Shown here one piece after another: positions 1 through 7,656 of a stretch of 64,000 nt of DNA. Position numbers and translations under genes: made by a program. Within the stretch, counting starts at the first letter, position 1. Each line of letters begins with the position of its first letter. Below the pieces are notes generated by a model that was given only the letters and a program-made list of their open reading frames with translations, was not told where the DNA came from and did not search any database. Origin of the DNA: Phycobacter azelaicus (GTDB lineage: Bacteria; Pseudomonadota; Alphaproteobacteria; Rhodobacterales; Rhodobacteraceae); contig NZ_WKFH01000003.1 of the NCBI RefSeq assembly GCF_014884385.1, positions 1,162,001-1,226,000 of the forward strand, read 5' to 3'.

Positions 1-595
1 GCACATCCCTGTCGGTGAACTGCCAGTAATCGCGCAGCATCTCCGAATTGGAGGCAAGGTTCTCATGGCTCAGCATCGCGCCCTTGGAGCGCCCCGTGGT
101 GCCCGAGGTATATAGGATCGCTGCCAGATCATTGGGTCCGCGCGGCACCGGATCAAAGCCGCCACGCCCCACGACGGCGTCTGTCAGGCTGCCCAGCCCC
201 TTGCCATCCAGCGTCACCACCAGGGCATCGCCTGCGATTTCGGCGATGTCATCTTCGCGCGCAGGGTCGCAAACCACCACGCGAGGGCTGGCATCGCCCA
301 GGAAATAAGCCACCTCGGGCGTGGTATAGGCGGTGTTGAGCGGCAGGAAGACGCCCCCCGCCATCACCGTACCAAGGTAAAGCTGGATCGCCTCGATGGT
401 CTTTTCCACCTGCACCGCAACCCGGTCACCGGGTTTGACGCCCATCCCGACCAAGGCCGCCGCATTGCGCTCGGCGCCTGCGAACAGCTCGCCAAAGGTC
501 ATGCTGGCCCGCGCCGGGAAGGTGGCGAAATTGCGCGTCTCATGGCTGATCGAGGCCGCGCGCAGCCGGGAAATCAGGTGGTTAGCGTCATACAT
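1..595 (-). CDS. Acyl-CoA synthetase, malonyl-CoA synthetase (MatB)-like, N-terminal part
   Basis: AMP-forming acyl-CoA synthetase of the ANL superfamily. It activates a carboxylic acid to its CoA thioester through an acyl-adenylate. About 198 residues are visible before the gene leaves the left edge. The ATP-binding P-loop YTSGTTGRSKG lies at residues 162-172, and the core motif FLPLNTAY lies at about 83-90. The phrases GDRVAVQVEK and GAMLSHENL resemble malonyl-CoA synthetases of proteobacteria. The start at 595 has GAAGG about nine bases upstream; an in-frame ATG at 604 has no room for a ribosome-binding site. Substrate assignment is an inference because the C-terminal half is missing; a medium-chain or other short acyl-CoA ligase is possible. 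Confidence 0.75.
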   Translation of the reverse strand, partial: MYDANHLISRLRAASISHETRNFATFPARASMTFGELFAGAERNAAALVGMGVKPGDRVAVQVEKTIEAIQLYLGTVMAGGVFLPLNTAYTTPEVAYFLGDASPRVVVCDPAREDDIAEIAGDALVVTLDGKGLGSLTDAVVGRGGFDPVPRGPNDLAAILYTSGTTGRSKGAMLSHENLASNSEMLRDYWQFTDRDV

Positions 596-793
596 CGGCA
601 GCATCCTTCGTCAAATGCCGCTATCTGCGCCAGAGCAGGGCCGGAAATCAAGCCGTTGATCCTGGCCGGGTCTGCAAATCCTGTTGGTTCGTTTTGAGGC
701 CACTTTGCCATGTCTTTGCTGTGTAGCGAGTGTAGGCTAGATTTGTGCTTCTTTTGAGAAGTGCTTCAGCAACGAGCATGGTAGTTTGGCTTC

Positions 794-1042
794 ATGGAAA
801 TCTGGACGTTAGAGAAAACGCTAAATAGTGAGAATGGAACACGCAACGTAGAGATACGTGCCAGTCCTGATCGCAAGTTGTTTCGCTACCACGAAAACCT
901 TTGGATTGATGTAAATGAAGACGGGCTGCTCTACCATCCAGATGGCGGCTACTGGTCCTGCCAGAACATGTCAGGATACTACGCCAGTCTTGAAGAGTGT
1001 GTATGCGGAGCATACGCCGATTTGGCTTGGCTTGAGGAATAA
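794..1042 (+). CDS. Small uncharacterised protein (82 aa)
   Basis: I do not recognise a family. The protein is acidic and rich in Trp and Tyr (for example YHENLWIDVNED and GGYWSCQNMSGYYASLEE). It has two Cys, no signal peptide and no membrane segment, so it is probably a small soluble cytoplasmic protein. The residue composition looks like a real protein rather than a GC-driven shadow frame. The local DNA is more AT-rich than its neighbours, and no strong ribosome-binding site precedes the ATG. It stands alone between an acyl-CoA synthetase on the other strand and a DMT transporter. It may be a recent arrival or a fast-evolving lineage-specific gene. Confidence 0.5.
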   Translation: MEIWTLEKTLNSENGTRNVEIRASPDRKLFRYHENLWIDVNEDGLLYHPDGGYWSCQNMSGYYASLEECVCGAYADLAWLEE

Positions 1043-1213
1043 CTCTAAGTGAAACCCGCGTTGCTATGACGCTTCCGAGAGTACCTCTGAAACAGCAGGC
1101 AAAGTATTTATTGCTGCGGTCGTCGCAATTGCCCATTTCGCCCACACTGCCACCCAACACGACTTGCAGAGATGTCCTTGATCTTTGCCGCCCACAGGCG
1201 CAGGTTGCGGGCC

Positions 1214-2155
1214 ATGACGAAACCCTTAACATCGCATCGACCTGTTCTGGCCATCTTGCTCAAAGTGGCGGCCATCGGGCTGTTCACCATGCTCTCGGCC
1301 CTGATCAAGGCGGCGACCGAAGAGGTTCCGGCTGGGGAGGCGGTATTCTTCCGCTCCTTCTTTGCGATTCCCGTCATTGTTGTCTGGCTGGCCCTGCGCG
1401 GGGATCTGCGGGACGGGCTGAAGACGAAGAACCCCATGGTGCATGTTTGGCGGGGGCTGGTCGGAACCTCGGCCATGGGGATGACCTTTCTGGGTCTGGG
1501 TCTGCTGCCGCTCCCTGAGGTCACGGCCATCGGCTATGGCACGCCGATTTTCACGCTGATCCTTGCGGCGCTTTTTCTGGGTGAGACCATTCGACTGGTG
1601 CGCATCACCGCTGTCGCCATCGGCCTGATCGGGGTGATGATCATGATCTGGCCGCGCCTTGGCTCTGGCGCGGACCTGTCGGACGGCGCGACGCTGGGGG
1701 CGCTTCTGGTCCTTGGCGCCACGATTGCCCGCGCTTTCGTTCAGATCCACGTGCGCCGCATGGTGATGACCGAGCCGACCGCCGCCATCGTCTTCTATTT
1801 CTCGCTGACCGCCTCGGCCCTGTCGCTGCTGACGCTTCCTTTTGGCTGGGTCATGCCCAGCGCCGAGGTTCTGGCGATGCTGATCGGTGCGGGGCTAGTG
1901 GGTGGGATCGCGCAAATCCTTGTGACCTCCTCCTACCGGTTTGCGCCTGCTTCGATGCTGGCGCCCTATGACTATGTGTCGATGGTCTTTGCCATCTTGC
2001 TGGGGTATTTCTGGTTCGATGAGCTTCCCACACTGGTGATGCTGGCGGGCGCGACATTGGTCATCGCGGGCAACGGGCTGGTGATCTGGCGCGAAAGCCG
2101 TCTGGGTCTCGAGCGCGGCAAGGCCCGCTCCCTCACGGATCCCAAAGGGGGATAG
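1214..2155 (+). CDS. DMT-superfamily exporter (EamA domains)
   Basis: Inner-membrane drug/metabolite transporter of 313 residues with about ten hydrophobic helices, arranged as two EamA repeats. The first repeat includes the conserved-looking RSFFAIP stretch and the end-of-repeat segment GYGTPIFTLILAALFLGE. The second repeat ends with YDYVSMVFAILLGYFWFDELP followed by a last hydrophobic helix. An upstream in-frame ATG at 1172 would add 14 mostly basic residues, so I chose 1214, which starts just before the first helix. Members export metabolites or amino acids; the substrate cannot be told. A stem-loop follows directly at 2158-2187. Confidence 0.85.
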   Translation: MTKPLTSHRPVLAILLKVAAIGLFTMLSALIKAATEEVPAGEAVFFRSFFAIPVIVVWLALRGDLRDGLKTKNPMVHVWRGLVGTSAMGMTFLGLGLLPLPEVTAIGYGTPIFTLILAALFLGETIRLVRITAVAIGLIGVMIMIWPRLGSGADLSDGATLGALLVLGATIARAFVQIHVRRMVMTEPTAAIVFYFSLTASALSLLTLPFGWVMPSAEVLAMLIGAGLVGGIAQILVTSSYRFAPASMLAPYDYVSMVFAILLGYFWFDELPTLVMLAGATLVIAGNGLVIWRESRLGLERGKARSLTDPKGG

Positions 2156-2157
2156 GA

Positions 2158-2187
2158 ACTGGCCCCGGCATATGCGCCGAGGCCAGT
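2158..2187 (+). terminator. Probable terminator of the DMT transporter gene
   Basis: Seven-base arms ACTGGCC and GGCCAGT flank a GC-rich loop and are followed by a pyrimidine-rich stretch with T's (CCTTGTTTCC). It starts three bases after the transporter stop codon. The T-run is imperfect. Confidence 0.5.
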
Positions 2188-2213
2188 CCTTGTTTCCTAC
2201 TATGATCTCAAGA

Positions 2214-3788
2214 TCAGATGCTTGCGCCCTTGGGGTCAAGCGTCACTTTCCACAACTCCTTGTCGGCGCGGTCCATCAGGCGCACGGTCATCTGCTGGGT
2301 GGCGCCGTCGATGTCCACCAGGCCAAAGAACTGCAACCCTTCGGAGGGCGGCAGGTTCACGCCCTGGCCCTCTTCCGGCGCTTTGACAAATTTGACCTCG
2401 GGGCCAAAGGTCCCGTCCAGCGCGTTCGGGCCGAATGTACCGGCATGCAGCGGGCCGGAAACGAACTCCCAGAAGGGGTCGAAGTCCTGGAAGGCCGCCT
2501 TGTCCGGATTGTAGTAATGCGCGGCGGTGTAGTGCACATCGGCGGTAAACCACACAGTGTTGTCGATGCCTGCGGTCTTGATGAAGCGCAAAAGGTCCGC
2601 GATTTCCAGCTCGCGGCCCTTGGCGGCGCCATGATCGCCGTTCGAGATCGCCTCGGCGCCAGCCTGTTCTTTCCAGTTGTCCCAGACGATCAGACCAATC
2701 GGCATGTCAGATGCGATCACCTTCCAGGTCGCCTTGGAATTGGCCAGCTCGCGCTTGAGCCATGCCAGCTGCTCGGCGCCCAGGATGCGGGACTTGTCTG
2801 TCATCTCGGTTTCCATCGAGGCGCCATTCGGCCCGCGATAGCTGCGCAGATCCAGGAAGAAGACATCCAGCATCGGACCGTAAGAGATCTTGCGGTAGAC
2901 GCGGCCCGGCTCGGCCGGGGTGATGCGCAGCGGCGTCATCTCGTGGAAGGCACGGGCGGCGCGGGCCTGGAGAACATGCACCGATTTCTCGGTGTAGCGG
3001 TCATCCGAGATCAGGTCCTTGGCATCGGACCAGTTGTTCACGACCTCATGGTCATCCCACTGGAAGAAGGTCGGGCAGATGGCGTTCATGGCGCGCACGT
3101 GCTCGTCCATCATGTTGTATTTCCACTGGCCGCGGAATTCGTCCAGCGTTTCGGCGACTTTGCGCTTTTCCTCGATCAGGGTGGAGTTCTTCCAGATCAG
3201 CTTGCCGTCCTTTTCCACCTCATCCTGCATCGGGCCATCGGCATAGATGGTGTCGCCCGAATGGATGAAGAAATCGGGGCGGTGCTGGGCCATGGTCGCA
3301 TAGGTGCGCATGCCCTCATCGTCGATGCCCCAGCCCTGACCGGCGGTGTCGCCCGACCAGGCGAAACGCACATCGCGGCGCGCGGTGGGCGCGGTGCGGA
3401 ACTGGCCCACGATGGGTTCCGAGGTGGCCTGCATGTCATTCAGATCCGCCGCCACGAAACGGTAGAAGATATCCTGATCCGAGGGCAGACCATCGATCAG
3501 GCGCTTTACCGCGAAATCGCTTGCGGGCATCGCAGTCATCGGCGCCAATTGGCGGGCGTTGGCAAAGCTTTCGGTAGTGGAAACCTCCATCATCACCCGC
3601 GCGGGGCGGTCGGTGCGGGTCCAGATCATGCCGGACATGGTATCCACGTCGCCGGACTGAACACCGTGGGTAAAGATCGGACGCACACCCGCGCGCGAGA
3701 TCGAAGGCGCTGCCAGCGAGGCAGCAAAAGCGGTACCGCCCGCCAGGAAGGCCCGGCGGCAGGGGCGCATAAAGCGATGAGAAGACAT
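2214..3788 (-). CDS. phoD: Alkaline phosphatase D (PhoD-like), Tat-exported
   Basis: Secreted metallophosphoesterase of 524 residues that probably releases phosphate from mono- or diesters in the periplasm. The N-terminus has a twin-arginine signal (RRAFLAGG at 11-18, then an Ala-rich stretch to about residue 33), which fits export of a folded metalloenzyme. A PhoD N-terminal beta domain spans about 38-135 and precedes the catalytic domain. Likely metal-binding segments are WSGDTAG (144-150), HSGDTIYADG (176-185), WDDHE (244-248) and a later DVHYTAAHYY. The length is usual for PhoD. It is monocistronic and faces away from ohrR. No clear Pho box was recognised in the 120-base upstream gap. Confidence 0.93.
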   Translation of the reverse strand: MSSHRFMRPCRRAFLAGGTAFAASLAAPSISRAGVRPIFTHGVQSGDVDTMSGMIWTRTDRPARVMMEVSTTESFANARQLAPMTAMPASDFAVKRLIDGLPSDQDIFYRFVAADLNDMQATSEPIVGQFRTAPTARRDVRFAWSGDTAGQGWGIDDEGMRTYATMAQHRPDFFIHSGDTIYADGPMQDEVEKDGKLIWKNSTLIEEKRKVAETLDEFRGQWKYNMMDEHVRAMNAICPTFFQWDDHEVVNNWSDAKDLISDDRYTEKSVHVLQARAARAFHEMTPLRITPAEPGRVYRKISYGPMLDVFFLDLRSYRGPNGASMETEMTDKSRILGAEQLAWLKRELANSKATWKVIASDMPIGLIVWDNWKEQAGAEAISNGDHGAAKGRELEIADLLRFIKTAGIDNTVWFTADVHYTAAHYYNPDKAAFQDFDPFWEFVSGPLHAGTFGPNALDGTFGPEVKFVKAPEEGQGVNLPPSEGLQFFGLVDIDGATQQMTVRLMDRADKELWKVTLDPKGASI

Positions 3789-3910
3789 GATAAAACCCTG
3801 TCTGTTGCAATTGGATAGGTGGCGCCAGTCAAACCGCGCGAATGTAAAATCTGATCCGCCTCAAAATGAAACTTTGGCAAATCTTTTGTGACCGACGGTT
3901 CGCGATCCGA

Positions 3911-4342
3911 TCAGGAGGCATCCAGCCGCACGCGGAGGGCATTCACCCGGTCGCGCAGCTCGATCAGCTCTTTCAGATCGCCGCCCATCGCCTCGATCAC
4001 GCAGGCGGAAATCTCCTTTGCCTCGGCCTGCAACTTCCGTCCCTTTTCGGTCAGGGCCACGATCAGGCTGCGCTCATCCTCGGGGTTGCGGCGGCGGGTC
4101 ACGTATCCCGCGCTTTCCATCCGTTTCAACAGCGGCGTCAGTGTATTGGTTTCCAGATCAAGTCTCCTGCCCAGATCGCTGACCTTTTGGCCGTCCTCCT
4201 CCCACAGGGCGACAAGCACCAGATACTGCGGATAGGTCAGCCCGAACGGCGCCAGAAGCGGGCGATAAAGCCGCGTCAGCGCATGGTTCGCCGAGTAGAG
4301 CGAAAAACACAGAAGGTCATCGATTTTAAGCAGGTGATCCAT
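3911..4342 (-). CDS. ohrR: Organic hydroperoxide sensor OhrR (MarR family)
   Basis: Winged-helix repressor of 143 residues. The N-terminal segment LLCFSLYSAN puts a cysteine at position 12, matching the peroxide-sensing Cys of OhrR proteins (LCFALY-type motif). The MarR DNA-binding region follows (about residues 50-95) with the DER wing motif (PEDERSLIVALT). It is divergent from ohr with a 110-base gap that holds a tandem palindrome. In known systems oxidation of the Cys by organic hydroperoxides releases the repressor from the ohr promoter. The partner gene and operator make this assignment strong. Confidence 0.93.
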   Translation of the reverse strand: MDHLLKIDDLLCFSLYSANHALTRLYRPLLAPFGLTYPQYLVLVALWEEDGQKVSDLGRRLDLETNTLTPLLKRMESAGYVTRRRNPEDERSLIVALTEKGRKLQAEAKEISACVIEAMGGDLKELIELRDRVNALRVRLDAS

Positions 4343-4410
4343 GGCGGAAATTTATGTCGCGCACGCTTTTATCGCAAGCGGTTGAATTTCGCGACAGGAC
4401 GACTATTTAT

Positions 4411-4437
4411 ATCGTGCACGATTTAATCGTACACGAT
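4411..4437. promoter_or_regulatory. Tandem palindromic operator, probably for OhrR
   Basis: ATCGTGCACGAT (4411-4422) is a perfect 12-base palindrome. After the spacer TTA it is followed by ATCGTACACGAT (4426-4437), which is near-perfect. The centres are 15 bases apart. The pair lies 16 bases before the ohr ATG and is the only conspicuous symmetry between ohrR and ohr, so it is the likely OhrR operator. Confidence 0.75.
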
Positions 4438-4452
4438 TCGAAAGGAGACGAG

Positions 4453-4881
4453 ATGTCCATCACAGCGATCTACACTGCAGGCGCCACCGCAACCGGCGGG
4501 CGCGACGGCAAGGCCAGCATCCACGGCAGCGAGGTGAGCTTTGATCTCGACCCGCCAAAGGAAATGGGCGGCGGCGGCAAAGGCAGCAACCCCGAGCAGC
4601 TGTTCGCTGCCGGCTACGCCGCCTGCTATATCGGCGCGATGAAGTTCGCGACCACCCAGGACAGCACCCTTGCAAAAGTCCCGAATGACGTCTCCGTAGA
4701 CGCCGAGGTGGGCATCGGCCCCCGCGCCGAGGGCGGCTTTGGCCTGTCGGTAAAGCTCAAGGTTTCGATGCCGGGCGTGGACAAGGCCGAGGCGCAGCGC
4801 ATTGCCGATGCCGGCCACGCCATCTGCCCCTACTCCAACGCCACCCGTGGCAATATCGAGGTCACCACCGAGGTGGTCTGA
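4453..4881 (+). CDS. ohr: Organic hydroperoxide resistance protein Ohr
   Basis: Thiol peroxidase of the Ohr/OsmC family (142 residues) that reduces organic and fatty-acid hydroperoxides in the cytoplasm. The two active-site cysteines are visible: C58 in AAGYAACYIG (peroxidatic) and C125 in GHAICPYSNA (resolving). The N-terminal YTAGATATGGRDG is typical of Ohr rather than OsmC. The start at 4453 follows AAAGGAGACGAG; an upstream ATG at 4354 would run through the operator and is rejected. The gene is divergent from ohrR and ends at a strong bidirectional terminator. Confidence 0.95.
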   Translation: MSITAIYTAGATATGGRDGKASIHGSEVSFDLDPPKEMGGGGKGSNPEQLFAAGYAACYIGAMKFATTQDSTLAKVPNDVSVDAEVGIGPRAEGGFGLSVKLKVSMPGVDKAEAQRIADAGHAICPYSNATRGNIEVTTEVV

Positions 4882-4925
4882 CAGATCGCCACTCGGCACC
4901 AGCGGCACCGCAGGTGCTGAAACTG

Positions 4926-4956
4926 AAAAAGCGCGGGCCATCCGGTCCGCGCTTTT
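4926..4956. terminator. Bidirectional terminator between ohr and ilvE
   Basis: A 13-base-pair stem with one G-T pair, arms 4927-4939 and 4944-4956, has a four-base loop. An A-run on the left and TTTT on the right allow it to end both the ohr transcript and the converging ilvE transcript. Confidence 0.85.
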
Positions 4957-4981
4957 GCACTTTAATAACAGCCCGATAGGA

Positions 4982-5848
4982 TCAGCTGCGCACCAGCGCC
5001 TCATAGGCTTCGGCGATCTCGCGGGTCAGCGCGCCGACCTCGAACGTGTAGGGGCCGATCTCGCCCACCGGGGTCACCTCAGCGGCGGTGCCGGTCAGCC
5101 AGCACTGCTCAAACCCTTCCATTTCCTCGGGCATGATATGGCGCTCATGCACGGTGATACCCTTGTCCTTCAGCATCTGGATCACGGTCTGCCGGGTGAT
5201 CCCGTTGAGGAAGCAATCGGGTTTCGGCGTATGAACCTCGCCGTCCTTCACGAAGAAGATGTTGGCGCCGGTCGCCTCGGCCACGTAGCCGCGGTAATCC
5301 ATGAACAAAGCGTCCGAGCAGCCCTTGGCCTCCGCTTTATGCTTGGAGATGGTGCAGATCATGTAGAGGCCGGCAGCCTTGGCATGCACCGGGATGGTTT
5401 CCGGGCTCGGGCGTTTCCATTCTGCGATATCCAGCTTGGCGCCCTGCATCTTGGCATCGCCATAGTAGGCGCCCCAGCCCCAGACAGCGATGGCCATCCG
5501 TACCGGGTTCTTGGCCGAAGCAACGCCCATGTCCTCACCGGCGCCGCGCCAGACCAGCGCGCGTACATAGGCATCGGTCAACCCGGAGGCCTTGAGGGTT
5601 TCTTCCTTGGCCGCCTCGATCTGATCGACGGTGTAGGGCATCGGCATGTCCAGCGCCTCGGCCGAGGCGATCAGACGCTCGGAATGCTCGCGGCTCTTGA
5701 AGATCTTGCCGTTATAGGCGCGCTCGCCCTCGAACACGGAAGAAGCGTAATGCATCGCATGGGTCAGGATATGCACTTTGGCATCCCGCCATTCGACCAT
5801 TTCCCCGTCCATCCAGATCAATCCGTCACGGTCATCATATCCGGCCAT
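4982..5848 (-). CDS. ilvE: Branched-chain amino acid aminotransferase
   Basis: PLP-dependent fold-type IV transaminase of 288 residues, catalysing the last step in Val, Ile and Leu synthesis. The Schiff-base lysine is K157 in VHAKAAG. Other family motifs are HYASSVFEGERAY (about 33-45), EATGANIFF and NGITRQTV near the cofactor phosphate, and TGTAAEVTP near the C-terminus. The length is usual for IlvE. It converges on ohr, sharing a terminator, and is divergent from petP. No leader peptide or attenuator is visible before it. Confidence 0.93.
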   Translation of the reverse strand: MAGYDDRDGLIWMDGEMVEWRDAKVHILTHAMHYASSVFEGERAYNGKIFKSREHSERLIASAEALDMPMPYTVDQIEAAKEETLKASGLTDAYVRALVWRGAGEDMGVASAKNPVRMAIAVWGWGAYYGDAKMQGAKLDIAEWKRPSPETIPVHAKAAGLYMICTISKHKAEAKGCSDALFMDYRGYVAEATGANIFFVKDGEVHTPKPDCFLNGITRQTVIQMLKDKGITVHERHIMPEEMEGFEQCWLTGTAAEVTPVGEIGPYTFEVGALTREIAEAYEALVRS

Positions 5849-6035
5849 GCCGCACCTCCATTAAACCCATCGATATTTTCATAAGTTGCGCCTGAAATGA
5901 CCGAACCGGACATATTGTTGCGCCAAAGCTGCGATTCGATACATCTTCACCCTTGGAATGTCAATAACGCTGACTTAAAGTGCCCGTGAGAGCGGGCCAT
6001 AAGACCAGCCACAAAAGGACCAAAGGGGGAGAGCC

Positions 6036-6548
6036 ATGCCGGAAGGACGATCAGGCCAGGGATTTGGCGGCGAAAGTCTTCTGTTCCTGACGGATGAGCA
6101 GCTGCGCCAGGGGATCGAGGCAATGTTCTTCGCCTACCGTGGCTTTACGGCTGACCCCGACAGGATCCTGGCCGAAATGTCCTACGGACGGGCGCACCAC
6201 CGGGCGATCCACTTCATCAACCGCGCGCCGGGAACCACGGTGAACAACCTTCTGACCATTCTTGGCGTGACCAAGCAGTCGCTCAACCGGGTGCTGCGCA
6301 CCCTGATCGAAGACGGCCTTGTGGAAAGCCGTGTGGGCACCGCCGACAAGCGCGAGCGGCATCTCTACCTTACCGAACAGGGCATCGCACTGGAGACCGC
6401 CTTGTCCGACGCCCAGCGCGCCCGCATGCGCACAGCATATAAGGAAGCCGGCCCAGAGGCCGTGCAAGGCTTCAAAAAGGTGCTGGAGGCGATGATGGAT
6501 GCCGACATGCGCCGCGCCTACACCAAGCTGCGCGAGACGGGCGCATGA
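6036..6548 (+). CDS. petP: MarR-family regulator PetP
   Basis: Winged-helix protein of 170 residues. The recognition region is LLTILGVTKQSLNRVLRTLIEDG, followed by a basic wing (DKRERHLYLTEQG). Its stop overlaps the start of the next gene by four bases (ATGA), so the two are translationally coupled. A MarR-type gene fused in this way to an OmpR-type response regulator matches petP-petR of Rhodobacter capsulatus, where the pair lies near the cytochrome bc1 genes. Those genes are not present here. The start follows a GGGGGAGAG ribosome-binding site. The function of PetP is poorly known; it may modulate PetR. Confidence 0.85.
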   Translation: MPEGRSGQGFGGESLLFLTDEQLRQGIEAMFFAYRGFTADPDRILAEMSYGRAHHRAIHFINRAPGTTVNNLLTILGVTKQSLNRVLRTLIEDGLVESRVGTADKRERHLYLTEQGIALETALSDAQRARMRTAYKEAGPEAVQGFKKVLEAMMDADMRRAYTKLRETGA

Positions 6549-7246
6549 GCGGGGCCGACGCGCATCTGATGATCGTCGATGATGACGAACGTATTCGCAG
6601 CCTCCTGAAAAAGTTCCTCATGCGGGCCGGGTTCCTGGTCACCGCCGCCCGGGACGGCGCCCATGCCAGACGGCTTCTTGCGGGGTTGGACTTCGATCTG
6701 ATCATCATGGACGTGATGATGCCGGGCGAAGACGGCGTCAGCCTGACCCGCGCGTTGCGCGAAACCATGACAACGCCGATCCTGCTGCTCACCGCCAAGG
6801 GCGAAACTTCGGACCGGATCGCAGGGCTTGAAGCCGGCGCGGATGATTACCTTTCCAAACCCTTTGAACCCAAGGAACTGCTGTTGCGTGTCAACGCGAT
6901 CCTGCGGCGCATGCCCGATACGGTGGCCGAAGACAGCGCACCCAAGGTCCTGCATCTTGGCGATATCCGCTACGACATCGAACGCGGAGAGATGTGGCAG
7001 GGCGAAGATCTGATCCGCCTCACCGCGACCGAGAGTCAACTGATGAAGATCTTCTCGACCTGCCTTGGTGAGCCGATTAGCCGCGCCAAACTGGTGGAGG
7101 ATCTGGGCCGCGATCGGGGCCAGGCGCAGGAACGCGCGGTGGATGTTCAGATCACCCGCCTGCGCCGCAAGATCGAGGCCGACCCCAAACAGCCGAAATA
7201 CCTGCAGACCGTACGCGGTGCAGGCTACATGCTCGCCCCCGACTGA
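6545..7246 (+). CDS. petR: OmpR-type response regulator PetR
   Basis: Two-component response regulator of 233 residues. The receiver domain has the acidic triad DDDE (12-15), phospho-acceptor D56 in IIMDVMMPGEDG, T83 and K105 in SKPFEPKE. A winged-helix DNA-binding domain covers about 140-230 (TATESQLMKIF, VDVQITRLRRKIE, YLQTVRGAGYML). It is coupled to petP through an ATGA overlap. No histidine kinase gene is nearby, as is usual for PetR, which is reported essential in Rhodobacter. A GC-rich hairpin lies just after the stop (7249-7283). Confidence 0.9.
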   Translation: MSGADAHLMIVDDDERIRSLLKKFLMRAGFLVTAARDGAHARRLLAGLDFDLIIMDVMMPGEDGVSLTRALRETMTTPILLLTAKGETSDRIAGLEAGADDYLSKPFEPKELLLRVNAILRRMPDTVAEDSAPKVLHLGDIRYDIERGEMWQGEDLIRLTATESQLMKIFSTCLGEPISRAKLVEDLGRDRGQAQERAVDVQITRLRRKIEADPKQPKYLQTVRGAGYMLAPD

Positions 7247-7248
7247 AG

Positions 7249-7283
7249 CCCCCACTTTCTACCGGATAAAGTGAGGTTGGGGG
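7249..7283 (+). terminator. Possible terminator after petR
   Basis: Arms CACTTT/AAAGTG (7253-7258, 7268-7273) sit inside CCCC/GGGG arms. There is no clear T-run, so it may only be an mRNA 3' structure. Confidence 0.35.
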
Positions 7284-7403
7284 AGCCAATCGCGCTCTGG
7301 CACCTCGACTTTGCGTCTCGGATATGATCTGAACGCCCTGCCCATTTGAGCTGCGCACGCTCTTGGCATGGGTGGACATAGCGAGATCGACAAAGGCAGT
7401 GAG

Positions 7404-7652
7404 ATGAGCGAAACCCAGATCCCCGTCGAAGAGATGAGCTTTGAACAGGCCATGGCCGAACTGGAGCGCGTGGTGGACCAGCTGGAGCGCGGCGACGTGG
7501 CGCTCGACAAGTCGATCGACCTTTATGAACGCGGCGCCAAGCTGAAAAAACGTTGCGAGGACGAGCTGAAGCGCGCCGAGGAAAAGGTAGCGGCGATCAC
7601 TCTTGATGCCAATGGCACCCCCACCGGTACCCAGCCACTGGATGCAGGCTGA
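7404..7652 (+). CDS. xseB: Exodeoxyribonuclease VII small subunit
   Basis: Small helical protein of 82 residues that binds the large subunit XseA in the single-strand-specific exonuclease VII. The family signature is clear: MSFEQAMAELERVVDQLERGD followed by LDKSIDLYERGAKLKKRCEDELKRAEEKV. I chose the ATG at 7404 because an upstream ATG at 7368 adds 12 residues not typical of the family. It heads the xseB-ispA-dxs operon, a common alphaproteobacterial arrangement, with ispA starting at or just beyond its stop codon. Confidence 0.93.
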   Translation: MSETQIPVEEMSFEQAMAELERVVDQLERGDVALDKSIDLYERGAKLKKRCEDELKRAEEKVAAITLDANGTPTGTQPLDAG

Positions 7653-7656
7653 CGGC

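Noticed and set aside
2172..3818. Open frame of 548 codons on the plus strand over phoD
   Set aside because: Shadow of the Tat-exported phosphatase gene; no domain, and the composition is typical of antisense frames.
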